A stretch of DNA of 48,233 nucleotides, from positions 1 through 48,233 of the forward strand of contig DASUZB010000231.1 in the NCBI GenBank assembly GCA_036377075.1, given 5' to 3'. Both the position numbers and the translations under genes were made by a program. Origin of the DNA: DASUZB01 sp036377075. GTDB taxonomy: Bacteria; Actinomycetota; CALGFH01. How positions within the stretch are numbered: the stretch's first letter is position 1; every line of letters begins with the position of its first letter. Of this stretch, positions 8,791 through 16,932 are shown in pieces. The notes beneath the pieces were generated by a model. It had not been told where the DNA came from and ran no database searches. It saw only the letters and a list, made by a program, of their open reading frames with translations.

Positions 8791-10074
8791 GTGCCAATGC
8801 TGGAGTTCGGCGCCGCGGCCTCCACCGCGGACGACCACAACCAGGCCATCGACGAGGTCGTGCCGTCCCTGCTCGACCAGCTCGGCACCACACCCGACCT
8901 GGTCGTCTGCTTCTTCTCCATGGACCACGCGGAGGCGGCCTCCGGGATCGGGCTGAGCCTCAGCGAGCGCCTCGGCACCTCGGCGATCATCGGCTGCACC
9001 GCCCAGGCCGTGATCGGCGGCCGCCGGGAGCTGGAAGGCTCCTCCGGCCTGTCGGTGTGGGCGGCGCGGCTGCCCGGTGTCGAGGTCAGGCCGTTCGCCC
9101 TGCAGGTCGTGCAGGTACCCGACGGCTACGGCGTGACTGGCTGGCCCGGCTTCGAGGCGGACGCGCGCGCCACCGTGCTGCTGCTGGCCGACGGCTTCTC
9201 GTTCCCGACCGAACGCTTCCTCGAGCGCCTCAACGAGGAGCAGCCGGGCCTGCCGGTGATCGGCGGCATGGCCTCGGGCGGCGAGGAGCCCGGCCAGCAC
9301 CGCCTGCTGCTCGGCCCGGAGGCACTGCAGTCCGGCGCCGTCGGCATCGCCCTCGTCGGCGCCGTCGAGGTGCGCACGGTGGTGAGCCAGGGGTGCCGCC
9401 CGATCGGCCAGCCGTACGCGGTCACCCGGGGCGAGGGCAACATCGTCGAGGAGCTCGGCGGCCAATCGGCCGTCGAGCGCCTGCGGCAGCTGGTGTCCAA
9501 CCTCACCGCGGCGGAGCAGGTGCTGGTCCGGGGCGGGCTCCACGTCGGCCAGGTGATCGACGAGCACAAGGCCGAGTTCGGCCGCGGCGACTTCCTGATC
9601 CGCGGGCTGGTCGGCGCCGACCCCGAGACCGGCGCGATCGCCGTCGGCGACGCCATCGAGGTCGGCCAGACACTGCAGTTCCACGTGCGCGACGCCGGCG
9701 CCGCCGACGAGGACCTGCGGTTGCTGCTCGACCCGGTGGCCTCCTGGAACCCGAAGGGCGTGCTGCTGTTCTCCTGCAATGGCCGTGGCCGCAGCTTCTT
9801 CGGCCGGCCCGACCACGACGCCGGCCAGGTTGCCAGGGCGACCGGCGACGTGCCGCTGGCCGGCTTCTTCGCCCAGGGCGAGCTGGGCCCGGTCGGCAAG
9901 CGCAACTTCGTCCACGGCTACACCGCCAGCGTCGCCGTGTTCTGCGACCCGGTCGGCCCGCCACGCGGGGGCGCCGCGATGGCCGAGGCCAAGGAGCTCC
10001 GCTTCCCGGACGGCCTACCGCTGGACCTGCCCGGCGAGCAGCCGGCAGCGGGTGGCGACCCGGAGCCGGTCTGA
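8791..10074 (+). CDS. FIST N/C domain sensory protein
   Basis: 427 residues. The N-terminal half (about 30-230) has the FIST_N pattern, with SERLGTSAIIGCTAQAVIG, LLADGFSFPTERFLERL and GLPVIGGMASGG. The C-terminal half (about 240-400) has FIST_C signatures, with GDFLIRGLVGADPETGAIAVGD and the terminal CNGRG...FAQGELGP. FIST domains are predicted small-ligand sensors, often linked to signal transduction. Here the domain stands alone, with no kinase or cyclase attached. The start is GTG 8791 or ATG 8797; the first is better spaced from GGACG. The partner is unknown. Confidence 0.85.
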   Translation: MPMLEFGAAASTADDHNQAIDEVVPSLLDQLGTTPDLVVCFFSMDHAEAASGIGLSLSERLGTSAIIGCTAQAVIGGRRELEGSSGLSVWAARLPGVEVRPFALQVVQVPDGYGVTGWPGFEADARATVLLLADGFSFPTERFLERLNEEQPGLPVIGGMASGGEEPGQHRLLLGPEALQSGAVGIALVGAVEVRTVVSQGCRPIGQPYAVTRGEGNIVEELGGQSAVERLRQLVSNLTAAEQVLVRGGLHVGQVIDEHKAEFGRGDFLIRGLVGADPETGAIAVGDAIEVGQTLQFHVRDAGAADEDLRLLLDPVASWNPKGVLLFSCNGRGRSFFGRPDHDAGQVARATGDVPLAGFFAQGELGPVGKRNFVHGYTASVAVFCDPVGPPRGGAAMAEAKELRFPDGLPLDLPGEQPAAGGDPEPV

Positions 10075-10101
10075 CGGCCGCGGGCGACGAGCGCCCTGGC
10101 C

Positions 10102-11259
10102 CTAAGCCCCCGAACCCACGAACTCGAAGTGGCTGCCGAGCGGGTGCAGCCAGGTGCCGCCCCAGGCGAAGCCGTGGTGGGCCATCACCCGCACGACCCG
10201 GCGGTCGAGCTTCGGCGGCAGGCCGGGAAGGTTGCTCGACGGGTTCAGCTCGACGGCGATGCCCCACAGGTGGCGCGAGGGGACCAGGTCGCCGGAGCGC
10301 GCCGCCAGCGAGAAGCAGCCGTCGCGGCGCGAGTCGACCGCGTCGATCAGCCCGTCGAGGTGCGCGTTGCGCAGCTCGGTCATTGCCGCGGTGAGGGCGG
10401 GCAGGACCAGGCGGTGGCAGCGGACCGTGCCGAGCACCGGCACCCGCGCGCTGGCGATGTTCGCCTTCACCCAGCGCGGCTCTGGCAGCGGCCGCGCGAG
10501 GCTGCGCGTGCGGAACTCGCCGAAGCGCCGCTTGACCAGGGCGAGCGGCAGGACGTCGTCGCCGGCCCTCAGGAAGGGCCGATCACCCGCGTCGCGGAAG
10601 CGCACCAGCCGCCCGGGTAGCAGGCGGCGCATCTCCGCCTCGAACGCCGCCTCCTCGCCGCGCGGGCGCACCAGCAGGTAGGTGGCGCGTCCCAGGCCGA
10701 GGGTGGCACCCCGGTCGCGCGCGGTGGCGGCCTCGTAGCCGCCGAGCACCCAGTCGGCCACCACGCCGGTGACGTCGACGCGGCGGCCGCCGGCCAGGCG
10801 CAGTTGCCCGCCCACCCGCAGCCGGCGCAGCGCGGCGCTGGTCTGGGAGAGCACCACGCCCTTGCGGAGCTGCGCCGCCAGCTTGCCGGCGGCACGGCCG
10901 GCGGCGGCGGCGTAGGCGTCCTCGGCGACCGCGATGGCCTCGATCGGGACCACCGGGTAACCGGCCGAGCCGCTGGCCACGGCGAGCCGGCCGCTGCGCA
11001 CGGCCACGATCGAGGCCACCTTGGTCGAGTCGCGCACCCGCCTGACCTCGTGGCTCGAGAAGCCGCCGAACGCCCAGACCAGCACCTGCCCGCGGAAGCC
11101 GGTGGATCCGTGCGAGCCGGTGGCGGAGAAGGCACCCTCGCCGTGGCGCACCGAGGCGAGCTCATGGTCGGAGCGCAGCGTGGTGTACAGGGCCGATCCC
11201 GCAGCCACCACGGTGAGCACGACGATCACGGCAACCGCCCGGCGTGCCGCGTCGGTCAT
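10102..11259 (-). CDS. membrane-anchored M15-family (VanY-like) peptidase homologue
   Basis: 385 residues from ATG 11259, preceded by AAGGGGGG. One N-terminal hydrophobic helix (about residues 8-28) anchors or exports the protein. The C-terminal 60 residues carry the M15 D-Ala-D-Ala carboxypeptidase signatures, with SRHLWGIAVELN (His330) and WGGTWLHPLGSHFEF (His377, Glu379). The zinc-ligand Asp of the classical SxHxxGxAxD motif is Glu337 here. The region between, about 270 residues, is not recognised. The likely role is trimming cell-wall peptides, but activity is uncertain given the Asp-to-Glu change. A longer in-frame start at 11337 has no ribosome site. Confidence 0.75.
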   Translation of the reverse strand: MTDAARRAVAVIVVLTVVAAGSALYTTLRSDHELASVRHGEGAFSATGSHGSTGFRGQVLVWAFGGFSSHEVRRVRDSTKVASIVAVRSGRLAVASGSAGYPVVPIEAIAVAEDAYAAAAGRAAGKLAAQLRKGVVLSQTSAALRRLRVGGQLRLAGGRRVDVTGVVADWVLGGYEAATARDRGATLGLGRATYLLVRPRGEEAAFEAEMRRLLPGRLVRFRDAGDRPFLRAGDDVLPLALVKRRFGEFRTRSLARPLPEPRWVKANIASARVPVLGTVRCHRLVLPALTAAMTELRNAHLDGLIDAVDSRRDGCFSLAARSGDLVPSRHLWGIAVELNPSSNLPGLPPKLDRRVVRVMAHHGFAWGGTWLHPLGSHFEFVGSGA

Positions 11260-11447
11260 CGCACGACCCCCCTTGTCGCTGCTACCTAGGGTAACCGCCG
11301 GGGACGGACATGGCAGTACCAATCGGGCAACGTTCACCGCAGGCGGTGGGTACGGGCCTCGCGCGCTTCAGGCTACCCAGCGGCGGTGACGTTGCAACCA
11401 TCGGCCCTCGGCATCGCGGCCCTGAGCCCGTAGCCACCGCTGGACCC

Positions 11448-11513
11448 CGCCGCAGCAACCTGGAGCCCAAGCAGGGATCCCGCCGCAGTACCCTGGGGCC
11501 CAGACAGGGATCC
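11448..11513. repeat. imperfect tandem repeat, 2 x 33 bp
   Basis: Copy 1 spans 11448-11480 and copy 2 spans 11481-11513. Both start CGCCGCAG and end CAGGGATCC, with CCTGG and GCCCA shared between. The copies differ at a handful of positions. The function is unknown; binding site or simple duplication are both possible. Confidence 0.75.
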
Positions 11514-11537
11514 CGTCAAAGGACCCGATGGGGGGGT

Positions 11538-11571
11538 TTCGGGGGGGAGCTGTCTCGGGCTCCCCCCCGAA
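11538..11571 (-). terminator. 13-bp perfect hairpin after the bkd operon
   Basis: TTCGGGGGGGAGC at 11538-11550 is exactly complementary to 11559-11571 across an 8-base loop. It lies one base beyond the TAA stop of the E2 gene. Read on the plus strand it is followed by TTTAA; read on the minus strand no U-tract follows. It is most likely the terminator of the bkd operon. Confidence 0.7.
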
Positions 11572-11572
11572 T

Positions 11573-12910
11573 TTAATAGGCCGCCAGTAGGGCCGGGTCC
11601 TCGAGCAGGTCGCGGAGGTGGGCGAGGAAGCGGGCGGCGTAGGCGCCGTCGACGATGCGGTGGTCGAAGGAGACCGAGGTGGTCATCAGCTGGCGCACGG
11701 TCAGCTCGCCGTCGACCACCCACGGCCGCGGTGCGATCAGGCCGGTGGCGAGGATGGCGCACTCCGGCTGGTTGATGATCGGGGTGCCGGTCTCCACGCC
11801 GAAGCCGCCGACGTTGGTGATGGTGATGGTGCCGCCGGCGAGGTCCGCGGGGGTGACCTTGCGCTGGCGAGCCAGCTCGGTGAGGCGGCCGATCTCGCGG
11901 GCCAGGTCGAGGATGCCGAGGGTGTCGGCGTCCTTGACGTTCGGCACCAGCAGGCCGGTGGGCGTGTCGGTGGCGATGCCCAGGTTGACGTAGTGCTTGA
12001 CCACGATCTCGCCGGCCTGCTCGTCCCAGGCCGAGTTCATCATCGGGAACTGCCGCAGGGCCACGCACAGCGCCTTGGCGACCAGCGGCAGCGGGGTGAC
12101 GCGGACGCCTTCGGCCTGGGGCAGCGCCTTGATGCGGTCGCGCAGCTCCATCAGGGCGGTCGCGTCGACGGTGAGGAACTCGGTGACGTGCGGGATGGTG
12201 AAGGCCGAGCCGACCATCGCGGCCGCGGTCGCCTTGCGCGTGCCCCGCACGGGGACGCGCTCCTCGGTCCGCTCGCGCGCGGCGGCCGGCGCCGCAGCCG
12301 GCTCGGCGGCGGGCTGCGCGGCGGGCTCGAGCGCCCGGTCGACGTCCTCACGGGTGATGCGCCCGTCCTTGCCGGTGCCGCCGACCAGGGTGAGGTCGAC
12401 GCCGTGGTCCTTGGCGTACTTGCGCACCGGCGGGGTGGCCAGCGGGCGGGCGGCGGGCGGGATCGCGGCGCCCTGCTGGCTCCCGTTGCCGACCGGGGCG
12501 GCGGGGCGGGCGCGCGCCGCGGCCGGGGCGGCGGCCGCCCGGCGGCGCCGGACCTGCTGGCGCTCGCCCGGTCCCACCAGGGTCGCCTGCGAGGCCGGCT
12601 CCTCGGCATCCGGGGTGGCGAACCCCTCGACCCCGGGCTCGCCGGCGGCGGGCGGCGCCGCGCCGGCGCCGGTGTCGACGCTCAGCAGCGGCGCGCCGAC
12701 GTCGAGGCTCTCGCCCTCGGCGGCGTGCAGCTTGGTGACCCGGCCCGCGTACGGCGCGGGGATCTCGACCACCGCCTTGGCCGTCTCGACCTCGACGATG
12801 GGCTGGTTCAGGGTGATGGTGTCGCCCTCTTGGACGAGCCAGCGCACCACCTCGCCGTCGGTCAGGCCCTCCCCAAGGTCCGGGAGCTTGAACTCGCGCT
12901 CTGGCACCAC
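11573..12910 (-). CDS. bkdC: 2-oxoacid dehydrogenase E2 (dihydrolipoyl acyltransferase)
   Basis: 445 residues. A lipoyl domain spans residues about 5-80 with the modified lysine at Lys45 in VETAKAVVE. An Ala/Pro-rich linker follows, then a peripheral subunit-binding domain (about 160-200, PVRKYAKDHGVDL...GRITREDV) and the catalytic domain. The active-site His417 and Asp421 are in DHRIVDG. It transfers the acyl group from E1 to CoA at the core of the complex. The start is GTG 12910 or the next GTG at 12907, both after GGGAGG. It lies 20 bases after the E1-beta gene. Branched-chain rather than pyruvate specificity is inferred from resemblance to the actinobacterial bkdABC set. Confidence 0.92.
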   Translation of the reverse strand: MVPEREFKLPDLGEGLTDGEVVRWLVQEGDTITLNQPIVEVETAKAVVEIPAPYAGRVTKLHAAEGESLDVGAPLLSVDTGAGAAPPAAGEPGVEGFATPDAEEPASQATLVGPGERQQVRRRRAAAAPAAARARPAAPVGNGSQQGAAIPPAARPLATPPVRKYAKDHGVDLTLVGGTGKDGRITREDVDRALEPAAQPAAEPAAAPAAARERTEERVPVRGTRKATAAAMVGSAFTIPHVTEFLTVDATALMELRDRIKALPQAEGVRVTPLPLVAKALCVALRQFPMMNSAWDEQAGEIVVKHYVNLGIATDTPTGLLVPNVKDADTLGILDLAREIGRLTELARQRKVTPADLAGGTITITNVGGFGVETGTPIINQPECAILATGLIAPRPWVVDGELTVRQLMTTSVSFDHRIVDGAYAARFLAHLRDLLEDPALLAAY

Positions 12911-12930
12911 GGCCTCCCTTGTCCAGGTGG

Positions 12931-13908
12931 CTAGAAGTCGAGGGCCTGCTGCACCGTCCAGAGGATCCGGTCGACGCTGGGCAGGTAGGCCTCCTCGAGC
13001 TTGGCGGGCGGGTAGGGCACGTCCAGGCCGGTGCAGCGCAGCACGGGCGCCTCCAGGCTGAGGAAGGCACGCTCCGTGACCCGGGCGGCGACCTCGGCGC
13101 CCATGCCGAGGAACTCCGGCGCCTCGTGCACCACCACCATGCGGCCGGTCCTGGTCGCCGAGGCGACCAGCGCGTCCTCGTCGAGCGGGACCAGGGTGCG
13201 CAGGTCGATCACCTCGAGCGAGCCGATCCCCTCCTCCTCGGCGGCCGCGGCGGCCTCCAGCACCAGCTTGACCATGGGGCCGTAGGCGACCAGGGTGCAG
13301 TCCGAGCCCTCGCGCAGCACCCTGGCGGTGCCGAGCGGCTCGGTGGTGACCGGCAGGTCGACCTCCTCCTTGAGCCAGTAGCGGCGCTTGGGCTCGAGGA
13401 AGATGACCGGGTCGTCGCTCTCGATCGACTGCCGCAGCAGCGAGTACGCGTCGGCCGGGGTGGCCGGGGTGACCACCTTGAGCCCGCTGGTGTGGGCGTA
13501 GATGGCCTCGGGGCTCTCGGAGTGGTGCTCCACCGCGCCGATGCCGCCGCCGTAGGGGATGCGCACCACCACCGGCATCGACACGGCGCCCTTGGCGCGG
13601 TTCCGGAACTTGGCCAGGTGGCTGATGATCTGGTCGAGCGCCGGGAAGCTGAAGCCGTCGAACTGCATCTCGGCGACGGGCCGGTAGCCGCGCAGCGCCA
13701 GCCCGACGGAGATGCCGACGATCCCCGACTCCGCCAGCGGCGTGTCCATCACCCGCAGTTCGCCGAAGTCCTTCTGCAGGCCGTCGGTGATGCGGAAGAC
13801 GCCGCCGAGGGTGCCGACGTCCTCGCCGAGCAGGACCACCCGGTCGTCGGCCTCCATGGCGTCGCGCAGCGCGGTGTTCAGCGCCTTGGCCATCGTGATC
13901 TGCGCCAT
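12931..13908 (-). CDS. bkdB: 2-oxoacid dehydrogenase E1 beta subunit
   Basis: 325 residues, the standard length. Conserved blocks include LGEDVGTLGGVFRIT, DTPLAESGIVG, VRIPYGGGIGAVEHHSES and EVIDLRTLVPLDED. Together with E1-alpha it forms the thiamine-diphosphate decarboxylase of the complex. The ATG at 13908 begins immediately after the TAG of the alpha gene (no gap), so the two subunits are probably translationally coupled for equal stoichiometry. The specificity call (branched-chain oxoacids) has the same limits as for E2. Confidence 0.93.
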   Translation of the reverse strand: MAQITMAKALNTALRDAMEADDRVVLLGEDVGTLGGVFRITDGLQKDFGELRVMDTPLAESGIVGISVGLALRGYRPVAEMQFDGFSFPALDQIISHLAKFRNRAKGAVSMPVVVRIPYGGGIGAVEHHSESPEAIYAHTSGLKVVTPATPADAYSLLRQSIESDDPVIFLEPKRRYWLKEEVDLPVTTEPLGTARVLREGSDCTLVAYGPMVKLVLEAAAAAEEEGIGSLEVIDLRTLVPLDEDALVASATRTGRMVVVHEAPEFLGMGAEVAARVTERAFLSLEAPVLRCTGLDVPYPPAKLEEAYLPSVDRILWTVQQALDF

Positions 13909-14985
13909 CTAGGCCTCCTCACCCGCGAACTGCGCCTCGAACTCCTGAAGCTGCCGCCACTGGCGCTCGAGCGTCGCCGGAGCCTCGGCGTAGGCGTGGC
14001 GGACCAGGTCCGACAGGGGCGGGTCGGGCATCTCCTCGACCGAGGACCTGAGGCGGGCGGCGATCCGGTCGGCCTCCTCCTGGACCTCGCCCTCCAGCTC
14101 CTGCGACCAGAGCCCGGCCTGCTCGAGGAAGGCCTTGTAGCGCCCGATCGGCTCCCGGGCGGTCCACATGTCCAGCTCGTCCTTGGTCCGGTAGCGGGTC
14201 GGGTCGTCGGTGGTGGTGTGCGCCCCGAGCCGGTAGGTCAGCGCCTCGATCAGGGTCGGGCCGCCGCCCTCGCGCGCCCGGTCGGCCGCCACCTTGGTCA
14301 CCGCGTACACCGCCAGCACGTCGTTGCCGTCGACCTGCACCCCGGGGAAGCCGAAGCCGGCGGCGCGCCGGTAGACCGGCACGGCCATCTGCTTGGCCAG
14401 CGGCACCGAGATCGCCCACTGGTTGTTCTGGCAGAAGAACACCACCGGGGCGGTGTTCACCGCCGCGAAGTTGAACGCCTCGTTGGTGTCGCCCTCGGAG
14501 GTGGCGCCGTCGCCGAAGTAGGCGACCACCGCCAGATCGGCCCCGTCCCACTTGGCGCCGATGGCGTAGCCGGTGGCGTGCAGGACCTGGGTGCCGATGG
14601 GGATGGTGTAGAGCGAGACGCCCTGCTCGGTCGGGTCCCAGCCGGCCAGGCTGACGCCGCGGAACAGCTCGAACACCTTGAGGATGTCGAGGCCGCGGCA
14701 GTGGGCGACGCCGTGCTCGCGGTAGGACGGGAAGACCACGTCGTGGGGACCGAGCGCCAGCGCGCTGCCCACCTGGGCGGCCTCCTGGCCGAGCAGCGGC
14801 GCCCAGATGCCGAGCTGGCCCTGCCGCTGCAGGTTGGTCCCCTCGACGTCGATCCGGCGCACCACCACGAGCTGCCGGTAGAGGTCCCTGAGCTGGTCGT
14901 CGGAGAGGTCGACCTTGTAGGTGTCGTGCTCGATCAGGGTGCCGTCCTCGCCGAGCAGCCGTACCTGCTCGTCAGCCTGGTCCAT
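13909..14985 (-). CDS. bkdA: 2-oxoacid dehydrogenase E1 alpha subunit
   Basis: 358 residues. The thiamine-diphosphate motif runs from GDGATSEGD to the CQNN about 30 residues later. LQRQGQLGIWAPLLGQEAAQVG and the phosphorylation-loop region YRLGAHTTTDDPTRYR are typical of branched-chain E1-alpha proteins and of mycobacterial BkdA. The ATG at 14985 follows GGGGAGAG. It is the first gene of a three-gene operon (alpha, beta, E2). No E3 (dihydrolipoyl dehydrogenase) gene is nearby, so E3 must be supplied from elsewhere. Confidence 0.93.
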   Translation of the reverse strand: MDQADEQVRLLGEDGTLIEHDTYKVDLSDDQLRDLYRQLVVVRRIDVEGTNLQRQGQLGIWAPLLGQEAAQVGSALALGPHDVVFPSYREHGVAHCRGLDILKVFELFRGVSLAGWDPTEQGVSLYTIPIGTQVLHATGYAIGAKWDGADLAVVAYFGDGATSEGDTNEAFNFAAVNTAPVVFFCQNNQWAISVPLAKQMAVPVYRRAAGFGFPGVQVDGNDVLAVYAVTKVAADRAREGGGPTLIEALTYRLGAHTTTDDPTRYRTKDELDMWTAREPIGRYKAFLEQAGLWSQELEGEVQEEADRIAARLRSSVEEMPDPPLSDLVRHAYAEAPATLERQWRQLQEFEAQFAGEEA

Positions 14986-15135
14986 GCCGTCTCTCCCCGG
15001 TCTGTGAGGTCCGCCTCGCGGACGCTCCTACCGCGGCCCGGGCGCTGGTGGGGTGGCGCCCGGAACCACCGGACAGGCTGTCCGGAGCGGCCGTCCGGGG
15101 GGAAGGCCGTGGGCGGGCAGCGCTGCCTCACTGAG

Positions 15136-15164
15136 ATCCTACCGTTCCCGTTCGCTTCAGCTCA
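15136..15164 (-). promoter_or_regulatory. candidate promoter of the bkd operon
   Basis: On the minus strand a TAGGAT -10 (15136-15141) stands about 150 bases before the E1-alpha start. A poor TGAGCT -35 lies 17 bases further upstream. The -10 matches other candidate actinobacterial promoters in this window; the -35 does not help. Weak call. Confidence 0.3.
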
Positions 15165-15191
15165 TTCTCGACCGCGAGGGGTGGCCGTTGG

Positions 15192-16487
15192 TTACGGAGC
15201 GGCGGCGCGCGGGTCCTCGCGGCCGAGGGAGCCCAGCTCGGCGATGTCGCGCGGCGAGACGAGGGCGACCGCCCAGTCGAGGCCGATGCGGATGCGGCGG
15301 CTCATGGTCGGCATCGCGAACAGGTGGTAGCTGCGGGCGGCGAACCAGCCGAGGAAGCCGGTCAGCGGCACCCCGAAGGCGCGCACCACGCCCTTGTAGT
15401 CGGCCAGGTTGACGGCCAGGCCGAGGCCCCTGAAGTGGAACGGCTCCGGCGTGCCCTCGCCGAGCGAGGCGGCCAGGTTGGTCGCGCACACCTTGGCCTC
15501 GCGCAGCGAGTGCTGGGCGGTGGGCGGGGCGAAGCCCCGCGGCTCCGCGTCGTCGGGCACCAGGGCGGTGTCGCCGAGGGCGAACATGTCGCGCCGGCCG
15601 CGCACGGCCAGGTACTGGTCGACCAGCAGGCGGCCCTTGTCGTCGGTGGGCAGCCCCGCCCTGGCCGCCAGCGGGTTGGGCGTCACCCCGGCGGTCCACA
15701 CGAAGGTGCGCGTCGGGATCTCCTCACCGTCGGAGAAGCGCACCCAGTCGGGGCCGACCTCCTTCACCTCGGTCTCCAGCCGCACCTCGACGCCGCGCTG
15801 GCGCAGCGTGCGCAGGGCGATGCGGCTGAGCTCGCCGCCGAGCTCGGGCATGATCGACTTGGCCACGTCCGCGAGCACCCAGCGCACGTCGCGGGGCCGC
15901 AGCCCCGGGTAGGCGCGCAGCGCCCTGGTGGTGAGCACCTGCAGCTCGGCGACCAGCTCGGTGCCGGCGTAGCCGGCGCCGACGACCACGAAGGTGCAAC
16001 GCCGCACGCGCTCGGCCGCGTCGTCGCTGGCGTCGGCGAGCTCGAGCTGGCGCAGGACGTGGTTGCGCAGGTAGATCCCCTCGGGGAGGGTCTTGAAGCC
16101 GCGCGCGTACTCGGCCAGGCCGGGGATCGGCGGCACCCGCGACACCGACCCGGGCGCCAGCACCAGGCGGTCCCAGGTGAGCACCCGCGGCTCGCCCTCC
16201 GGTGGCTGCACCGTGCAGGTGCGCCGCTCGGCGTCGACGGCGGTGGCCCGGCCGATCACCAGCCGGGTGCGGCGCAGCACCCGGCGCAGCGGCACCACCA
16301 CGTGCCTCGGCTCGATCGTGCCCGCCGCCGCCTCCGGCAGCAGCGGCGTGTAGAGCATGAAGTTCTCGGGGTTGACGAGCAGGATCTCCGCCGTGCCGGC
16401 GGGCAGGCGCCGCTCGAGGTGGCGGGCGGTGTACATGCCGCCGAACCCACCGCCGACCACCAGGACGCGCTTGCGACCGCCGCTCAT
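15192..16487 (-). CDS. ndh: type II NADH dehydrogenase (FAD-dependent)
   Basis: 431 residues. An N-terminal FAD-binding Rossmann motif is VVGGGFGG (10-17). A second NADH-binding motif VVGAGYAGTELVAEL lies near residue 165. FALGDTALV near 300 is the C-terminal FAD contact, and TAQHSLREAK follows as in Ndh-2 proteins. The C-terminal amphipathic region attaches the enzyme to the membrane, where it passes electrons from NADH to quinone without pumping protons. The start ATG 16487 is chosen because it places the Rossmann motif at the usual distance. It is a single gene, downstream of which the bkd operon is read in the same direction. Confidence 0.9.
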   Translation of the reverse strand: MSGGRKRVLVVGGGFGGMYTARHLERRLPAGTAEILLVNPENFMLYTPLLPEAAAGTIEPRHVVVPLRRVLRRTRLVIGRATAVDAERRTCTVQPPEGEPRVLTWDRLVLAPGSVSRVPPIPGLAEYARGFKTLPEGIYLRNHVLRQLELADASDDAAERVRRCTFVVVGAGYAGTELVAELQVLTTRALRAYPGLRPRDVRWVLADVAKSIMPELGGELSRIALRTLRQRGVEVRLETEVKEVGPDWVRFSDGEEIPTRTFVWTAGVTPNPLAARAGLPTDDKGRLLVDQYLAVRGRRDMFALGDTALVPDDAEPRGFAPPTAQHSLREAKVCATNLAASLGEGTPEPFHFRGLGLAVNLADYKGVVRAFGVPLTGFLGWFAARSYHLFAMPTMSRRIRIGLDWAVALVSPRDIAELGSLGREDPRAAAP

Positions 16488-16584
16488 CTCGCCATCGCCC
16501 CCATCGTCCCGAACCCACCGGCGTCCGTCACATCCTGCCAGGCGCGGCCGGTGCGGGGCGAAACGTAGGCCGAGGAACGAGCAC

Positions 16585-16615
16585 AAGGGCCGGGACCAGA
16601 AAGGTCCCGGCCCTT
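16585..16615. terminator. perfect 13-bp hairpin
   Basis: AAGGGCCGGGACC (16585-16597) pairs exactly with 16603-16615 around the loop AGAAA. It has no U-tract on either strand. Because it is upstream of ndh it is not that gene's terminator. It may end a transcript entering from the right or form part of the ndh leader. Confidence 0.5.
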
Positions 16616-16807
16616 GCAGGTGCCGCCCGGGGGGAGGCGGCGCTTCTGCCCTCGCCACTGGGGCTGGCACCCATGGCGAGGCCGAAGGGACGGTACTGCG
16701 CTGTTCCGTGGTGGGACATCACAGAAATTAACGAGATGGCTACGTATCGACCGAGAGGCCCCATCCACCGCCCATACGCAGGCCGTCGGGTCCCAAATGA
16801 CTATGAC

Positions 16808-16912
16808 GGGCTAGCAAACGGAGCCCAACGCAGGGCTTCCGAACCGCTGTCGAAGGTGGTACACCTGCAATCACGATCTGGCCGCCGGCCCTTCCCGCGC
16901 TCCCCAGCGCGG
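16808..16912 (+). ncRNA. candidate structured leader RNA with mutually exclusive hairpins
   Basis: AGCCC at 16822-16826 can pair with GGGCT at 16808-16812 or with GGGCT at 16833-16837, but not both. The second choice extends to a 7-bp stem (one G-U) closing the hexaloop AACGCA. A third hairpin, CCGCGCT-CCCC-AGCGCGG (16895-16912), lies just before the ribosome site of the next ORF. The arrangement resembles an attenuator or riboswitch switch, but it fits no class I can name. Inference from base pairing only. Confidence 0.4.
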
Positions 16913-16932
16913 CACGGAGAGGAGGACTGCCT

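Larger units (their letters stand above)
11260..11572. other. intergenic region with tandem repeat and GC-rich hairpin
   Basis: No convincing gene is present in these 313 bases. They contain the upstream region of the M15 gene, a two-copy 33-bp tandem repeat (11448-11513) and a strong hairpin (11538-11571). Short frames here lack ribosome sites and family resemblance. Confidence 0.6.
16488..16932. other. 445-base intergenic region with several hairpins and a less GC-rich core
   Basis: Between ndh (leftward) and a small rightward ORF. It contains a perfect 13-bp hairpin (16585-16615), a core near 16690-16870 visibly less GC-rich than the genes, a set of alternative GGGCT/AGCCC pairings (16808-16838) and a CCGCGCT/AGCGCGG hairpin just before the next ribosome site. 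Frames on either strand (for example from ATG 16673) show mixed third positions and no family resemblance, so no gene is called. Confidence 0.55.

Noticed and set aside
12919..15330. 803-aa plus-strand ORF
   Set aside because: Antisense to the complete bkdA and bkdB genes; an open frame caused by high GC.
16640..16660. GCCACTG sequence like the cobalamin riboswitch box
   Set aside because: No other cobalamin-riboswitch element is found around it and the downstream gene is unrelated.
16801..16860. Possible c-di-GMP (GEMM) riboswitch because of GCAAAC and ACGCA motifs
   Set aside because: The hairpin that should separate these motifs and the GGTAGCCG-type distal part are missing.
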